64,000 nt of DNA from Permianibacter fluminis (GCF_013179735.1 NZ_JABMEG010000001.1:2294001-2358000), one strand, 5' to 3'. Counted from the first letter of the stretch, positions 44,803-55,583 are shown. The notes: generated by a model not told the origin, from the sequence alone. A program made the numbers and translations.

Positions 44803-45912
44803 ATGAGCATCGATTTCTCGAAACTGGCCGTTGAAGGTGTCCGCACGCTGCATCCGTATCAGCCGGGCAAGCCGATCTCCGAGCTGGAGCGCGAGCTGGG
44901 CATCACCGACATCATCAAGCTGGCGTCGAATGAGAATCCACTTGGTCTGTCACCCAAGGCCAAAGCGGCGATTGAAGCCGAGATCAAGGACATCGCGCTG
45001 TATCCGGATGCCAATGGCTTTTACCTGAAAGACGCCATCTGCAAGCGCTTTGGTTTGAAGCATGAGCAATTGACGCTCGGCAACGGCTCGAACGATGTCA
45101 TGGACATCGCGGTGCGTACCTTTGTTGGCACTGGTGACGAGGTGGTGTGCTCGCAATACTGCTTCATCGCCTTCCCAATCAGCGCGCAGGCGCAGGGCGC
45201 GAAAATCATCACGGTGCCGGCGAAGGCCGATTTCGGCCATGATTTGACTGCAATGCGCGCGGCGATTACGCCGAAAACCAAACTGGTCTACGTGGTCAAC
45301 CCGAACAACCCGACTGGCAACTGGTTGCGCGCCGGCGAGTTGAAGGCGTTTCTCGACAGCGTGCCGCAAAACGTTATCGTCGTGTATGACGAAGCCTATT
45401 TTGAATACGCCGATGGCACGCCGGAATATCCGGATGCGTTCGGTTGGCTGAACCAGTACCCGAACCTGATCGTGCTGCGCACCTTCTCGAAGGCTTATGG
45501 TCTGGCGGCGCTGCGGGTCGGCTTTTCGGTGGCACAGCCGGAATGTGCCGGCTTGATGAACCGGGTGCGCCAGCCGTTCAACGTCAACTCGCTGGCGCTC
45601 GCGGCAGCGGTGGCGACGATGAATGATGCCGACTACATCAAGCGCGTGGTCGAGCTGAACAGACAAGGTATGCAGCAGTATCAGCAGGCGTTCGAAGCGC
45701 TGAAGCTCCATTACATTCCGTCGCTTGGCAATTTCATCACCGTCGATCTGGGTCGGCCGGCCGCGCCGGTGTATCAGGCGATGCTGCGCGAAGGCGTGAT
45801 CGTGCGGCCGATTGGCAATTACGGCTTGCTGAACCATATCCGGATTTCGATTGGCCTGCCGGAGCAGAATGAGCGCTGCATTCGGGCGCTGAAGAAAGTG
45901 TTGGCGGGTTGA
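44803..45912 (+). CDS. hisC: Histidinol-phosphate aminotransferase
   Basis: 369-residue class I/II aminotransferase. PLP-lysine segment TFSKAYGLAALRVGF, substrate part KLASNENPLGLSP, VNPNNPTGNW, and C-terminal RPIGNYGLLNHIRISIG. This is the HisC2 type found beside serC/pheA/aroA in many proteobacteria, where it can also act on aromatic amino acids (prephenate or phenylpyruvate). Start ATG 44803 with AGGTGA upstream. There is no pheA or tyrA/aroA next to it. Confidence 0.93.
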   Translation: MSIDFSKLAVEGVRTLHPYQPGKPISELERELGITDIIKLASNENPLGLSPKAKAAIEAEIKDIALYPDANGFYLKDAICKRFGLKHEQLTLGNGSNDVMDIAVRTFVGTGDEVVCSQYCFIAFPISAQAQGAKIITVPAKADFGHDLTAMRAAITPKTKLVYVVNPNNPTGNWLRAGELKAFLDSVPQNVIVVYDEAYFEYADGTPEYPDAFGWLNQYPNLIVLRTFSKAYGLAALRVGFSVAQPECAGLMNRVRQPFNVNSLALAAAVATMNDADYIKRVVELNRQGMQQYQQAFEALKLHYIPSLGNFITVDLGRPAAPVYQAMLREGVIVRPIGNYGLLNHIRISIGLPEQNERCIRALKKVLAG

Positions 45913-46318
45913 AGGCCGTCTCATAATTCTCCCCCTCTCCCCAACCCCTCCGCCGCGAGGGGGGAGGGGCTCAGGCGGGCATGCGGCGAATTGCAGAGTC
46001 GGAGCTACCTCCCGGCGAGCTCTTTCTCCCTCCCCCTTGACGGGGGAGGGCTGGGGAGAGGGTGAAACCCTCCGTTCGCAATGGTTGCCTGCTACCAAAG
46101 ACAGCTACTGCCATGGTTTGGTCTGGCGCTCAGGCGCGTTTTAACGTACTCGCCTCTGAAACCCCCGTACACAGTTTTCGGTCCAAAACCCCGCCCCATT
46201 GTCACGGAACTCGCGTAGAATCGCGCCCGCTTTCCGGCACCCCGGCCGGACCGAATTCATTAGCTCCCGCTGGCCTGTTCCCGGCTGACGTGGGGCTCTT
46301 ATATAAAGGATGTAGGCC
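45913..46318. other. hisC-cmk gap with REP-like element
   Basis: 406 bases. A REP-like pair occupies 45928-46065; the rest (46066-46318) presumably carries the cmk promoter, which I could not place with a good -10/-35 pair. No gene is supported. Confidence 0.6.
45928..46065. repeat. REP-like C/G-rich inverted repeat pair
   Basis: CTCCCCCTCTCCCCAACCCC at the left mirrors GGGGGAGGGCTGGGGAGAGG at the right, each with its own CCCCTCC-GGAGGGG hairpin. Confidence 0.75.
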
Positions 46319-47023
46319 ATGACCAAAGCGGTTCCCGTCATTGCAATCGACGGTCCCGGCGGTTCGGGCAAGGGCACGATTGGCCTGCTGGTGGCCAAAG
46401 AGCTCAAGTTCCATTTTCTCGACAGTGGTGCGCTGTACCGGCTGGTTGGCCTGGCCGCCCGTCATCACGGCATTGCCGCTGACAACGAAGAAGCCCTGAC
46501 CGTACTGGCTGGCCACATGGATGTCGCGTTTGCCGCCGGCAAGACCGGTGAGCCGCGGGTGTATCTGGAAGGTGAGGATGTCACCAACGACATCCGGACC
46601 GACGAAGTCAGCCAGCTGGCCTCGCAGGTCGCGGCGTTCCCGCGGGTGCGGGCGGCCTTGTTCGACCGGCAGCGGGCCTTTGCCAAAAGCCCGGGCCTGG
46701 TGGCCGATGGCCGCGATATGGGCACTGTGGTGTTTCCGGATGCCGACGTGAAGATTTTCCTGACCGCTTCGGCCGAAACCCGCGCCGAACGGCGCTTTAA
46801 GCAGTTGCAGTCGATGGGGTCCGGCGCTAGTATTGGCGACCTTTTGACCAGCATCCGGGACCGCGACGAGCGGGACCGCAACCGACCGGTCGCGCCTTTG
46901 CGGCCAGCGGATGATGCCATTGAGATCGACAGCTCCCACCTGAACATTGATCAGGTGCTGCAGCGGGTGCTCGAAGTGGTCCGTAACCGTCTGTCCGCAG
47001 AACCGGTTTCGGGTCAACGTTGA
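46319..47023 (+). CDS. cmk: Cytidylate kinase
   Basis: 234-residue nucleoside monophosphate kinase (CMP/dCMP + ATP to the diphosphate). P-loop GPGGSGKGTIG, LDSGALYRLVGLAA (where many Cmk have Y at this CMP-binding point), VADGRDMGTVVFPDA and RDERDRNRPVAPLRPA. Length and order before rpsA are standard. Confidence 0.97.
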   Translation: MTKAVPVIAIDGPGGSGKGTIGLLVAKELKFHFLDSGALYRLVGLAARHHGIAADNEEALTVLAGHMDVAFAAGKTGEPRVYLEGEDVTNDIRTDEVSQLASQVAAFPRVRAALFDRQRAFAKSPGLVADGRDMGTVVFPDADVKIFLTASAETRAERRFKQLQSMGSGASIGDLLTSIRDRDERDRNRPVAPLRPADDAIEIDSSHLNIDQVLQRVLEVVRNRLSAEPVSGQR

Positions 47024-47387
47024 GCGTACTGCGCCAGGTGAGCCTCAAGGGCGGTTCGAGCCGACCCTGACCGAACAATAAAAAGGCTGCGCCGATCCGT
47101 CAGTGATCCGCGCGGCCTTGTGCTTTTCCGGTGGTCTGTCGCCTGAATGGTGCACCTCGTCCTCGCTCAAGCGGGGACCTTCAGCTACCGGGTAGCTGAA
47201 CAAATTGAATTGAAGAATTCCGTGATTTGCCAGTTGGCAGCTCGCGGTGGGCGGTTCCCTTCATGGATTGAAACGGGACCATGTGCAGCAAGCCATCTCG
47301 TCGGGATGTTCGAGGTGTTTTGTATACCGATTAAGTGCGTCTTTTTTCCAACAAAGCGTTCTCTTAATCGTTTTCAGGACTGTCGCA
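47024..47387 (+). promoter_or_regulatory. rpsA leader / intergenic region
   Basis: 364 bases without a gene. It contains a long hairpin (47083-47119) and a second hairpin TTCAGCTAC-CGG-GTAGCTGAA (47180-47200). Structured leaders of rpsA are used by S1 to repress its own translation in E. coli. There is no clear Shine-Dalgarno before ATG 47388, which fits that mode. Confidence 0.5.
47083..47119 (+). terminator. Hairpin after cmk
   Basis: A 15-bp stem with one mismatch and one G-U pair (AAGGCTGCGCCGATC / GATCCGCGCGGCCTT), 7-base loop, then GTGCTTTTCC. Either a weak terminator or attenuator before rpsA. Confidence 0.5.
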
Positions 47388-49064
<1,677 letters not shown>

Positions 49065-49428
49065 GGCTGCTTGCCCGTCAGGGTGAATGGCTCGGGCGCA
49101 AGCCCAACAAAAAAGCCGGCTGATGCCGGCTTTTTTGTTGTCTGCCGAATGCCTTTACCGAGTCAGCGGTGGCGGTTCACACCAGCCGCTAACACCAGCA
49201 GCGCTCCAGTTTGTCGTGGCCGGCTATCAATTGACCATGGAGGCCGGTAAGGAAATGCGTACCGGCAGACCAGATATAGGCATAAAGCCGGCGCGCTGAC
49301 CCCACTTATCGGTCATTTTGCCCATTACCCGAAAAAATGCGCCTAAGTTGTTGAGTGGGCGTGCATTTCTGCTTTTATCGGGCCATAATGGCAAAATCGT
49401 AACCCCTTGACGGCAAAAGGAAAGCCGG
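49065..49428. other. rpsA-ihfB gap
   Basis: 364 bases. The rpsA terminator is at 49105-49140; 49141-49428 must hold the ihfB promoter, but I see no convincing elements and no gene. Confidence 0.6.
49105..49140 (+). terminator. rpsA terminator
   Basis: A 16-bp stem with GCCGGC core (49115-49120 and 49125-49130), TGAT loop, A-run before and TTTTTTGTTG after. Confidence 0.92.
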
Positions 49429-49761
49429 ATGACCAAGTCGGAGCTCATTGAGCGGCTTGCCGGTATGCAAGGCCAACTCAATGCGAAAGACGTCGAGCTG
49501 GTCGTGAAGACCTTGCTCGAACACATGGCCCAAGCCCTGGCCAAGGGCGAGCGCATTGAGATTCGTGGTTTTGGCAGCTTTTCGTTGCACTACCGTGCCC
49601 CGAGGGTTGGTCGTAATCCGAAGACCGGTGAGTCGGTCATGCTGGACGGCAAATACGTCCCGCATTTCAAGCCGGGCAAAGAACTGCGCAGCCGCGTCAA
49701 CGGCGGCGTCGATATCATCGCCTTTGATGATGACGACGAAGACGATGGCGACGAGGATTGA
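49429..49761 (+). CDS. ihfB: Integration host factor subunit beta, with acidic tail
   Basis: DNA-bending protein, partner of IhfA. The HU/IHF fold is clear: [61 protein letters not shown] with the DNA-intercalating proline arm, and [13 protein letters not shown]. It has 110 residues, about 15 more than E. coli IHF-beta. The extra C-terminus is highly acidic ([15 protein letters not shown]). Stands between rpsA and lapA as usual. Confidence 0.96.
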   Translation: MTKSELIERLAGMQGQLNAKDVELVVKTLLEHMAQALAKGERIEIRGFGSFSLHYRAPRVGRNPKTGESVMLDGKYVPHFKPGKELRSRVNGGVDIIAFDDDDEDDGDED

Positions 49762-49765
49762 TTGA

Positions 49766-50059
49766 ATGCGTCGCCTACTGATTTTCATCATTGTGGTCTT
49801 GTTGCTGATTGGCGGCTGGTTGTTCTCGGCAGCCAACGGTGGCGAAGTCACGGTCAACTACCTGATTGGCAACTTGACGGGCCGGCTGTCGTACTGGCTG
49901 CTCGGCGTCTTCCTTGCGGGCTTTCTGCTGGGCGTGCTGTATTGCGGCGCGGCGCTGGTCCGGGCGCGGCTGGTCAATCGGCGTCTGCGCGACCGGTTGG
50001 TGCAAACCGAGCAGGAATTGCAGAAACTGACCTCGGCTGCCAGCAAGGCAGCGCGTTGA
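49766..50059 (+). CDS. lapA: Lipopolysaccharide assembly protein LapA (DUF1049)
   Basis: 97-residue inner-membrane protein with two helices (LLIFIIVVLLLIGGWLFSAANG and LSYWLLGVFLAGFLLGVLYCGAALV) and a basic, coiled-coil C-terminus (RLRDRLVQTEQELQKL). Starts four bases after ihfB. Works with LapB in controlling LpxC and LPS amounts. Confidence 0.92.
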   Translation: MRRLLIFIIVVLLLIGGWLFSAANGGEVTVNYLIGNLTGRLSYWLLGVFLAGFLLGVLYCGAALVRARLVNRRLRDRLVQTEQELQKLTSAASKAAR

Positions 50060-50087
50060 TTCTGACTCCGGTGACGGACCGGATCGC

Positions 50088-51248
50088 ATGACACTTTCCT
50101 TCTGGCTTTGGGTACTGCTGGCGGCCGCACTCGGTTGGGTGTTCGGCCGTCGCTATGATCGACACAAGCAGGCCCGGCGCTCGGCGGAGCGCGCCAAGCG
50201 TTACTTCAAGGGCTTGTCGTATGTGCTGAATGATCAGCCGGACAAAGCCATTGATATGTTTGTCGAGCTGGTCAATGTCGATCCGGAAACGGTCGATACC
50301 CATTTCGCGCTCGGCAATCTGTATCGCCGCCGTGGCGAAACCGAACGTGCCATCCGTATCCACCAAAATATCCTGTCTAGGCTGCTGCTGCCGCCGGCCC
50401 ATCGCAGTCACGCCCAATACGAGCTCGGACTCGATTATTTCGCCGCCGGCATTCTTGACCGGGCCGAGGAAATTTTTCTCGATCTGCAGCAGGACGGCGT
50501 CTACCGACGCTCCTGCCAGAAAGAGTTGCTGGCGCTGTATCAGCAAACCCGGGAATGGGACAAAGCCGCCAATATCGCGGACGCCATGCGCAATGAAGGC
50601 GCCGAAGATGCCGCACCGATGCTGGCGCATTTCTACTGCGAGCTGGCCGAGCAGGCATTGGCAGCGAACCGGTTTGAACTGACCCGGCAACGCTTGCAGA
50701 CCGCGCTGGAGCTCGACGACAAATCCGTGCGTGCCAGCCTGGTGGCGGCCCGGGTCGCCATTGCCGAGCAGGATGACGCTGCTTTCGAGGCCAGTTTGCA
50801 GCGCATGCTGCAGCAGGACGCGACCTTGTTTGTGGAAGTGCTGGCCCTGTTGGAAATCTGGGGTAAACAGCACGCCGAGCGCGAGCGCCAGCTGCTGAAC
50901 GAGGCCATTGCTGCCGGTGCCGGCGCCAGCGTGGTGCTGGCCTTGGCCGAGCGGATCCGCGCCAGCGATGGGGATCGCGCCACCGGTGAATACCTGATCA
51001 CACAACTGAAGCTGCGCCCCAGTTTGCGCGAGTTGTTGAAGCTGGTTGAGCTGCATGTTCAGCACGCGCAGGGCAGCACGCGGGAGAGTCTGGCCCTGCT
51101 GCAAGATGTATTGCAGCGACTGGTTGCCAAATTGCCGCGCTACCGCTGCCGGCGCTGCGGTTTTCAGGGCAAACAGCTGCATTGGCGTTGCCCCAGTTGC
51201 AAGACCTGGAACAGCGTGCGGCCGGTGACCGGCATCGAAGGGGAATAA
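50088..51248 (+). CDS. lapB: Lipopolysaccharide assembly protein LapB (YciM)
   Basis: 386 residues: an N-terminal membrane anchor (LSFWLWVLLAAALGWVFG), then TPR repeats (YVLNDQPDKAIDMFVELVNVDPETVDTHFALGNLYRR... onward) and a C-terminal rubredoxin-type metal site CRRCGFQGKQLHWRCPSC. In E. coli LapB brings LpxC to FtsH for degradation, balancing LPS and phospholipid synthesis. The lapA-lapB-pyrF order is conserved. Confidence 0.96.
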   Translation: MTLSFWLWVLLAAALGWVFGRRYDRHKQARRSAERAKRYFKGLSYVLNDQPDKAIDMFVELVNVDPETVDTHFALGNLYRRRGETERAIRIHQNILSRLLLPPAHRSHAQYELGLDYFAAGILDRAEEIFLDLQQDGVYRRSCQKELLALYQQTREWDKAANIADAMRNEGAEDAAPMLAHFYCELAEQALAANRFELTRQRLQTALELDDKSVRASLVAARVAIAEQDDAAFEASLQRMLQQDATLFVEVLALLEIWGKQHAERERQLLNEAIAAGAGASVVLALAERIRASDGDRATGEYLITQLKLRPSLRELLKLVELHVQHAQGSTRESLALLQDVLQRLVAKLPRYRCRRCGFQGKQLHWRCPSCKTWNSVRPVTGIEGE

Positions 51249-51250
51249 TC

Positions 51251-51290
51251 GAGTGATTCCCTCTCCCGTCACGGGCGAGGGCAGCGAAAT
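51251..51290. repeat. Short REP-like fragment
   Basis: CCCTCTCCCGTCACGGGCGAGGG hairpin of the same C/G-rich type between lapB and pyrF. Confidence 0.5.
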
Positions 51291-51340
51291 CAATTTATCG
51301 CGACTGGCTGCCCAGTGCGTGACGCAAACGAGACAAGATC

Positions 51341-52033
51341 ATGACCGACCCGAAAATCATCGTCGCATTGGATTACGACCTCGAAGCCAAAGCGCTCGCG
51401 CTGGCCGATCAACTCGACCCGGCGCAATGCCGGCTGAAAGTCGGCAAAGAAATGTTCACCAAATTTGGCCCGTCGTTTGTCCGCGCCATTCAGCAGCGCG
51501 GCTTTCAGGTCTTTCTCGATCTGAAATTCCACGACATTCCGAACACCGTGGCGGGCGCGGTCAAATCGGCGGCCGATCTCGGCGTCTGGATGGTCAACGT
51601 CCACGCCAGCGGCGGCCCGAAAATGATGGTCGCGGCTCGCGAAGCGCTGCAAAGCTATGGCGCGCAAAAGCCGTTGCTCATCGCCGTCACGGTGCTCACC
51701 TCGTTTGATGCCGAGCAACTGGCGGCTATCGGTATCAACCGCAGCATCGACGATCAGGTGCTGTTGCTGGCCAAGCTGACCGAGCAGGCCGGGCTGGATG
51801 GCGTGGTCTGTTCGGCCCGGGAAGCGCCGGCGCTGCGTCAGCAGTCCCGGCCGGGGTTTGCCCTGATTACGCCCGGTATTCGTCCGGCTGGCAGTGCCGC
51901 CGGTGACCAGATCCGGACGCTGACGCCACAAGAGGCGCTGGCCGCCGGCAGCAGCTATCTGGTTATCGGCCGGCCCATCACCGGGGCGCCGGATCCGCGC
52001 ATGGCTTTGTGCGAGATTGCTGATTCCTTGTAA
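51341..52033 (+). CDS. pyrF: Orotidine 5'-phosphate decarboxylase
   Basis: 230-residue TIM barrel, last step of UMP synthesis. Catalytic lysine-aspartate array in [18 protein letters not shown]; also [17 protein letters not shown] at the start, [31 protein letters not shown] and [14 protein letters not shown] (phosphate loop). Start ATG 51341. Confidence 0.97.
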   Translation: MTDPKIIVALDYDLEAKALALADQLDPAQCRLKVGKEMFTKFGPSFVRAIQQRGFQVFLDLKFHDIPNTVAGAVKSAADLGVWMVNVHASGGPKMMVAAREALQSYGAQKPLLIAVTVLTSFDAEQLAAIGINRSIDDQVLLLAKLTEQAGLDGVVCSAREAPALRQQSRPGFALITPGIRPAGSAAGDQIRTLTPQEALAAGSSYLVIGRPITGAPDPRMALCEIADSL

Positions 52034-52173
52034 GACGCTCTGGAGCCGCAAAACCGGTTCTCCTACCATGCGTTCCGTGCCCGGATGGCACGTGTTGCAC
52101 TGGAATGTGCAAACGCCGCGAGCGCTGGACGCGCAGCAATGCGGCGCAACCCAATGGAAATGGAGACCCTCAC

Positions 52174-52503
52174 ATGCGTTACCTGATTGCTGCTGCCTCG
52201 CTGGCCCTGCTGACCCTGATTGCCCCGGCTCATGCCAACCCTTCGACTGGCAAGCCAACCGAAGTCGTGTCGGCCGATGCCAAAACCGCCGATGCCAAAG
52301 TCGAATCCCGGCTCAACATCAACACCGCGTCAGCCAAGGAACTGGCCAAGGGCATGAAGGGCATTGGCATCAAGAAGGCAGAGGCCATCGTTGCTCACCG
52401 TGAGGCCAACGGCCCGTTCAAGGCGGTTGAAGATCTGCTAAAAGTCAAAGGCGTTGGTCCGGCCACTTTGCAAAAGAATGCGGCCCGGATTGCAATTAAG
52501 TAA
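52174..52503 (+). CDS. ComEA-like helix-hairpin-helix protein
   Basis: 109-residue secreted protein: signal peptide (YLIAAASLALLTLIAPAHAN, about 1-22), a short Ala/Lys linker, and one ComEA-type double helix-hairpin-helix (LNINTASAKELAKGMKGIGIKKAEAIVAHREANGPF and VEDLLKVKGVGPATLQKN). It binds DNA in the periplasm and pulls it in during natural transformation in related bacteria. Start ATG 52174 with TGGAGA upstream. Terminator follows. Confidence 0.9.
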   Translation: MRYLIAAASLALLTLIAPAHANPSTGKPTEVVSADAKTADAKVESRLNINTASAKELAKGMKGIGIKKAEAIVAHREANGPFKAVEDLLKVKGVGPATLQKNAARIAIK

Positions 52504-52520
52504 GCGGTTCACAAAAGCGT

Positions 52521-52550
52521 AAAAAAGGGCGTCGGATGACGCCCTTTTTG
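52521..52550 (+). terminator. Terminator after the ComEA-like gene
   Basis: Stem AAAAAGGGCGTC (52522-52533) with GACGCCCTTTTTG (52538-52549), GGAT loop. It closes the core block before the polysaccharide locus. Confidence 0.92.
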
Positions 52551-52581
52551 TTCGTGCCGGCTTACTGACGTGTCAGAAAAT

Positions 52582-52611
52582 TTTCCAAATTATCAGCGGC
52601 TTTGCTATAGT
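52582..52611 (+). promoter_or_regulatory. Candidate promoter of the polysaccharide locus
   Basis: TTTCCA (52582-52587), 18 bases, TATAGT (52606-52611), just after the palindrome CTGACGTGTCAG (52565-52576), upstream of manC. Confidence 0.35.
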
Positions 52612-52646
52612 TCGGCGGCAGTTTACAAATCGCTTCGAGGGCACGG

Positions 52647-54095
52647 ATGTCCACACCAACACGCAGTACCCTGCTTCCCGTCATTTTGTCCGGCGGCGCC
52701 GGCACCCGCCTGTGGCCGCTTTCCCGCGAGCTTTACCCCAAGCAATTGTTGCCGTTGATTGGCGACATCAGCCTGTTGCAGCAAACCCTCAAACGCATTC
52801 AGCACGCCTCTTGGCCAATTCCTGTTGCCGAGCCGGCCATTGTCGCCAATCAGGAACACCGGTTTTTGATCGCCGAGCAATGCCGTGCGGTTGCCCAGCA
52901 GGCGCGCATCATTCTGGAGCCGGTGGGCCGCAACACCGCACCCGCGATGACAGTTGCTGCCCTGCTGCCAGAAACGCCTGACACGACGCTGCTGCTGGTG
53001 ATGCCAGCGGATCACATCATCAACGATGAAGCGGCATTTCGGGCGGCGGTAAGCAAAGCCATTCCGACCGCGGAAGCGGGCAGTGTGGTGACGTTCGGCA
53101 TTGTCCCGACCGAACCGCACACCGGTTACGGCTATTTGAAAACCGATGCTGAACTTGGCTCCGGTGTCTACAAACTGTCGGCGTTTGTCGAAAAACCCAA
53201 TCGGGAAACCGCCGAGCAATTCTTGCAGCGTGGCGGTTATTACTGGAACAGCGGCATTTTTCTGGTGCGCGCGGATATCTGGTTGCATTGTGTCAATGCC
53301 CTGCAACCGACCATGCTGTCCGCGTGCAAAGCCGCACTCAGTCAAGCCAGTCACGATCTCGATTTCATCCGCTTGGACAAAGCCGCGTTTGCGCAGTCAC
53401 CGTCCGATTCGATCGACTATGCCGTCATGGAGCGGCTTGCCGAAGTTGCCAACGGTCCGCGCGCGGCTGTGGTGCCGATGCAAGCCGGATGGTCGGATTT
53501 GGGTTCATGGCCGTCAGTCGCCGAACAGATGCCGGCGGATGCGCACGGCAACCGCACCCGTGGTGATGTGATCGCGGTGAAATCCACCAATAACCTGGCT
53601 TTGGCCGAACGGCGTTTGATTGCGCTGGTCGGTGTCGAAAATCTGATCGTGGTCGAAACCGCCGATGCCGTGCTGGTTGCCGACAGCTCACAAGCGCAAG
53701 CGGTGAAGGACGTTGTCCAGCAATTGCAGAAACAAGGTCGAAATGAGGCGGTTACCCATCGCCGCGTCTATCGCCCCTGGGGCAGTTATGAAGGCGTGGA
53801 CGAAGGCGCGCGTTTCCAAGTGAAGCGCATCTCGGTCAACCCCGGCGCCTCATTGTCGTTACAGATGCATTACCACCGTGCCGAGCACTGGATCGTGGTG
53901 ACCGGCACCGCCGAAGTGACCTGTGGCGATGAAACGTTTCTGTTGACCGAAAACCAATCCACGTTCATTCCGCTCGGCAAGACGCATCGGCTCAGCAATC
54001 CGGGCAAGGTGCCACTGGAAATGATTGAAGTGCAGTCCGGCGCCTATTTGGGCGAGGACGATATCGTCCGGTTTTCGGACAATTACGGTCGTTAG
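52647..54095 (+). CDS. manC: Mannose-1-phosphate guanylyltransferase / mannose-6-phosphate isomerase
   Basis: 482-residue bifunctional enzyme for GDP-mannose. N-terminal nucleotidyltransferase: LSGGAGTRLWPLSRELYPK; FVEKPNRETAEQFL; YYWNSGIFLVRAD. C-terminal type II isomerase cupin: RPWGSYEGVDEGARFQVKRI, LSLQMHYHRAEHWIVVTGTAEV, LGKTHRLSNPGKVPLEMIEVQSG. Start ATG 52647 preceded by GAGGG. First gene of the surface polysaccharide locus; no GDP-mannose-modifying gene is in the window. Confidence 0.96.
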   Translation: MSTPTRSTLLPVILSGGAGTRLWPLSRELYPKQLLPLIGDISLLQQTLKRIQHASWPIPVAEPAIVANQEHRFLIAEQCRAVAQQARIILEPVGRNTAPAMTVAALLPETPDTTLLLVMPADHIINDEAAFRAAVSKAIPTAEAGSVVTFGIVPTEPHTGYGYLKTDAELGSGVYKLSAFVEKPNRETAEQFLQRGGYYWNSGIFLVRADIWLHCVNALQPTMLSACKAALSQASHDLDFIRLDKAAFAQSPSDSIDYAVMERLAEVANGPRAAVVPMQAGWSDLGSWPSVAEQMPADAHGNRTRGDVIAVKSTNNLALAERRLIALVGVENLIVVETADAVLVADSSQAQAVKDVVQQLQKQGRNEAVTHRRVYRPWGSYEGVDEGARFQVKRISVNPGASLSLQMHYHRAEHWIVVTGTAEVTCGDETFLLTENQSTFIPLGKTHRLSNPGKVPLEMIEVQSGAYLGEDDIVRFSDNYGR

Positions 54096-54124
54096 TTAGC
54101 GTCGCTCTGACAACACGCTAGTCG

Positions 54125-54180
54125 TCAGAGAACCCCTCACCCCTTGCGGGAGAGGGGCAGGGGAGAGGGGGCTCTCTCAG
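54125..54180. repeat. REP-like hairpin between manC and the dehydrogenase gene
   Basis: CCCCTCACCCCTTGCGGGAGAGGGGCAGGGGAGAGGGG-type element of the intergenic C/G-rich family. Confidence 0.6.
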
Positions 54181-54239
54181 GTCAAAATGGCGCTAGAAAA
54201 ACGCACTACATTTATTTTGACTTGTTCAGGATGTTCATC

Positions 54240-55541
54240 GTGCCACACAACAGAAAAATCGCCGTCATAGGCCTGGGCTACGTAGGCCTGCCCGTTGCGG
54301 TCGCCTTTGGTCGTCAAGCCGCCATTGATGGCAATCAGACCATCGGTTTCGACATCAACACCAAGCGCATCGCCGAACTCAAAACCGGCCAGGACCACAC
54401 CGGCGAAGTGACCGCGGCGGAGCTTGCCGAAACCCGCATTCACTACACCAACCAAATCGACGAGCTCAAAAAAGCCGACTTCTTCATCGTTGCCGTGCCG
54501 ACCCCGGTCGATGACGCCAACATCCCCGACCTGACCCCGATGCTCAAAGCCTCGGTCAGCGTCGGCAAAGCGCTCAAAAAAGGCGACATCGTCGTCTACG
54601 AATCCACCGTCTACCCCGGCGCCACCGAAGAAGACTGCGTACCGGTGCTCGAACGCGAATCCGGTTTGAAATGTGGTGTTGATTTCACCGTCGGCTACTC
54701 ACCCGAACGCATCAACCCGGGCGACAAAGAACACACCTTCACCAAAATCAAAAAAGTCGTCTCCGGCCAAGATGCCAAAACCCTCGACATCGTTGCCGAC
54801 GTCTACAGCTCCGTCGTCACCGCCGGCGTCTACCGCGCCGCCAGCATCAAAGTCGCCGAAGCCGCCAAAGTCATCGAAAACACCCAGCGCGATTTGAACA
54901 TCGCCCTGATGAACGAACTCTCGCTGATATTCCACCGTATGGGCATCGACACCGTCGACGTCCTGCAAGCCGCCGGCACCAAATGGAACTTCTTGCCATT
55001 CCGGCCCGGCCTCGTCGGCGGTCACTGCATCGGCGTCGACCCGTTCTACCTCACCCACAAAGCGCAAAAACTCGGCTACCACCCGCAAGTCATCCTCGCC
55101 GGTCGGCAAGTCAACGACGACATGGGCCGCTTCGTTGCCCAGGAAGCCATCAAAGAAATGCTCAAAGCCGGCCGGCCGCTGCACGGTGCCCGCGTCGCCG
55201 TCCTCGGCCTCACCTTCAAAGAAGACTGCCCGGACCTGCGCAACAGCAAAGTCATCCACATCATCAACGAACTGCGCAGCTACGGCATCGAGCCCTTGGT
55301 GCACGACGCCATCGCCGACAAAGACGAAGCCAAACACGAATACGGCGTCGACCTCGTTGACCTGAACCAACTGAACAACCTCGACCACATCATCATCGCG
55401 GTCGCGCACAAACAATACAAAGCGCTCAGCGCCGAACAACTCAAAGCCATGCTGGCCCCGGGCGCTCGCATCTCCGACGTCAAGTGTGCGTTGGATCGTG
55501 AGGCGATGGGGAAGGTGGGTGTGGCGCTGTGGCGGCTTTGA
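54240..55541 (+). CDS. tviB: UDP-N-acetylhexosamine 6-dehydrogenase, TviB/WbpO type
   Basis: 433-residue NAD enzyme that oxidises UDP-GlcNAc or UDP-GalNAc to the uronic acid. NAD motif IAVIGLGYVGLPVAVAFGRQ; VAVPTPVDDANIPDLTP; VGYSPERINPGDKEHTF; KVIENTQRDLNIALMNEL; catalytic Cys in RPGLVGGHCIGVDPFYL. This pattern follows Vi-antigen TviB much better than WecC. GTG 54240 has AGGA eight bases upstream; ATG 54231 is an alternative. Codon use strongly favours C-ending codons with AAA and GAA, unlike manC and wecB, suggesting a separate origin. Confidence 0.93.
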   Translation: MPHNRKIAVIGLGYVGLPVAVAFGRQAAIDGNQTIGFDINTKRIAELKTGQDHTGEVTAAELAETRIHYTNQIDELKKADFFIVAVPTPVDDANIPDLTPMLKASVSVGKALKKGDIVVYESTVYPGATEEDCVPVLERESGLKCGVDFTVGYSPERINPGDKEHTFTKIKKVVSGQDAKTLDIVADVYSSVVTAGVYRAASIKVAEAAKVIENTQRDLNIALMNELSLIFHRMGIDTVDVLQAAGTKWNFLPFRPGLVGGHCIGVDPFYLTHKAQKLGYHPQVILAGRQVNDDMGRFVAQEAIKEMLKAGRPLHGARVAVLGLTFKEDCPDLRNSKVIHIINELRSYGIEPLVHDAIADKDEAKHEYGVDLVDLNQLNNLDHIIIAVAHKQYKALSAEQLKAMLAPGARISDVKCALDREAMGKVGVALWRL

Positions 55542-55583
55542 TGGGCCGCCCGCGTTCAATTTGATACAAGGATTTGATTGCTG

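Noticed and set aside
46199-46221. TTGTCA and TAGAAT as a cmk promoter
   Set aside because: The boxes are only 11 bases apart, too close for a sigma-70 promoter.
49974-51293. 439-codon minus-strand frame opposite lapB
   Set aside because: Antisense to LapB with its TPR and rubredoxin motifs; GC-rich codon bias opens the opposite frame.
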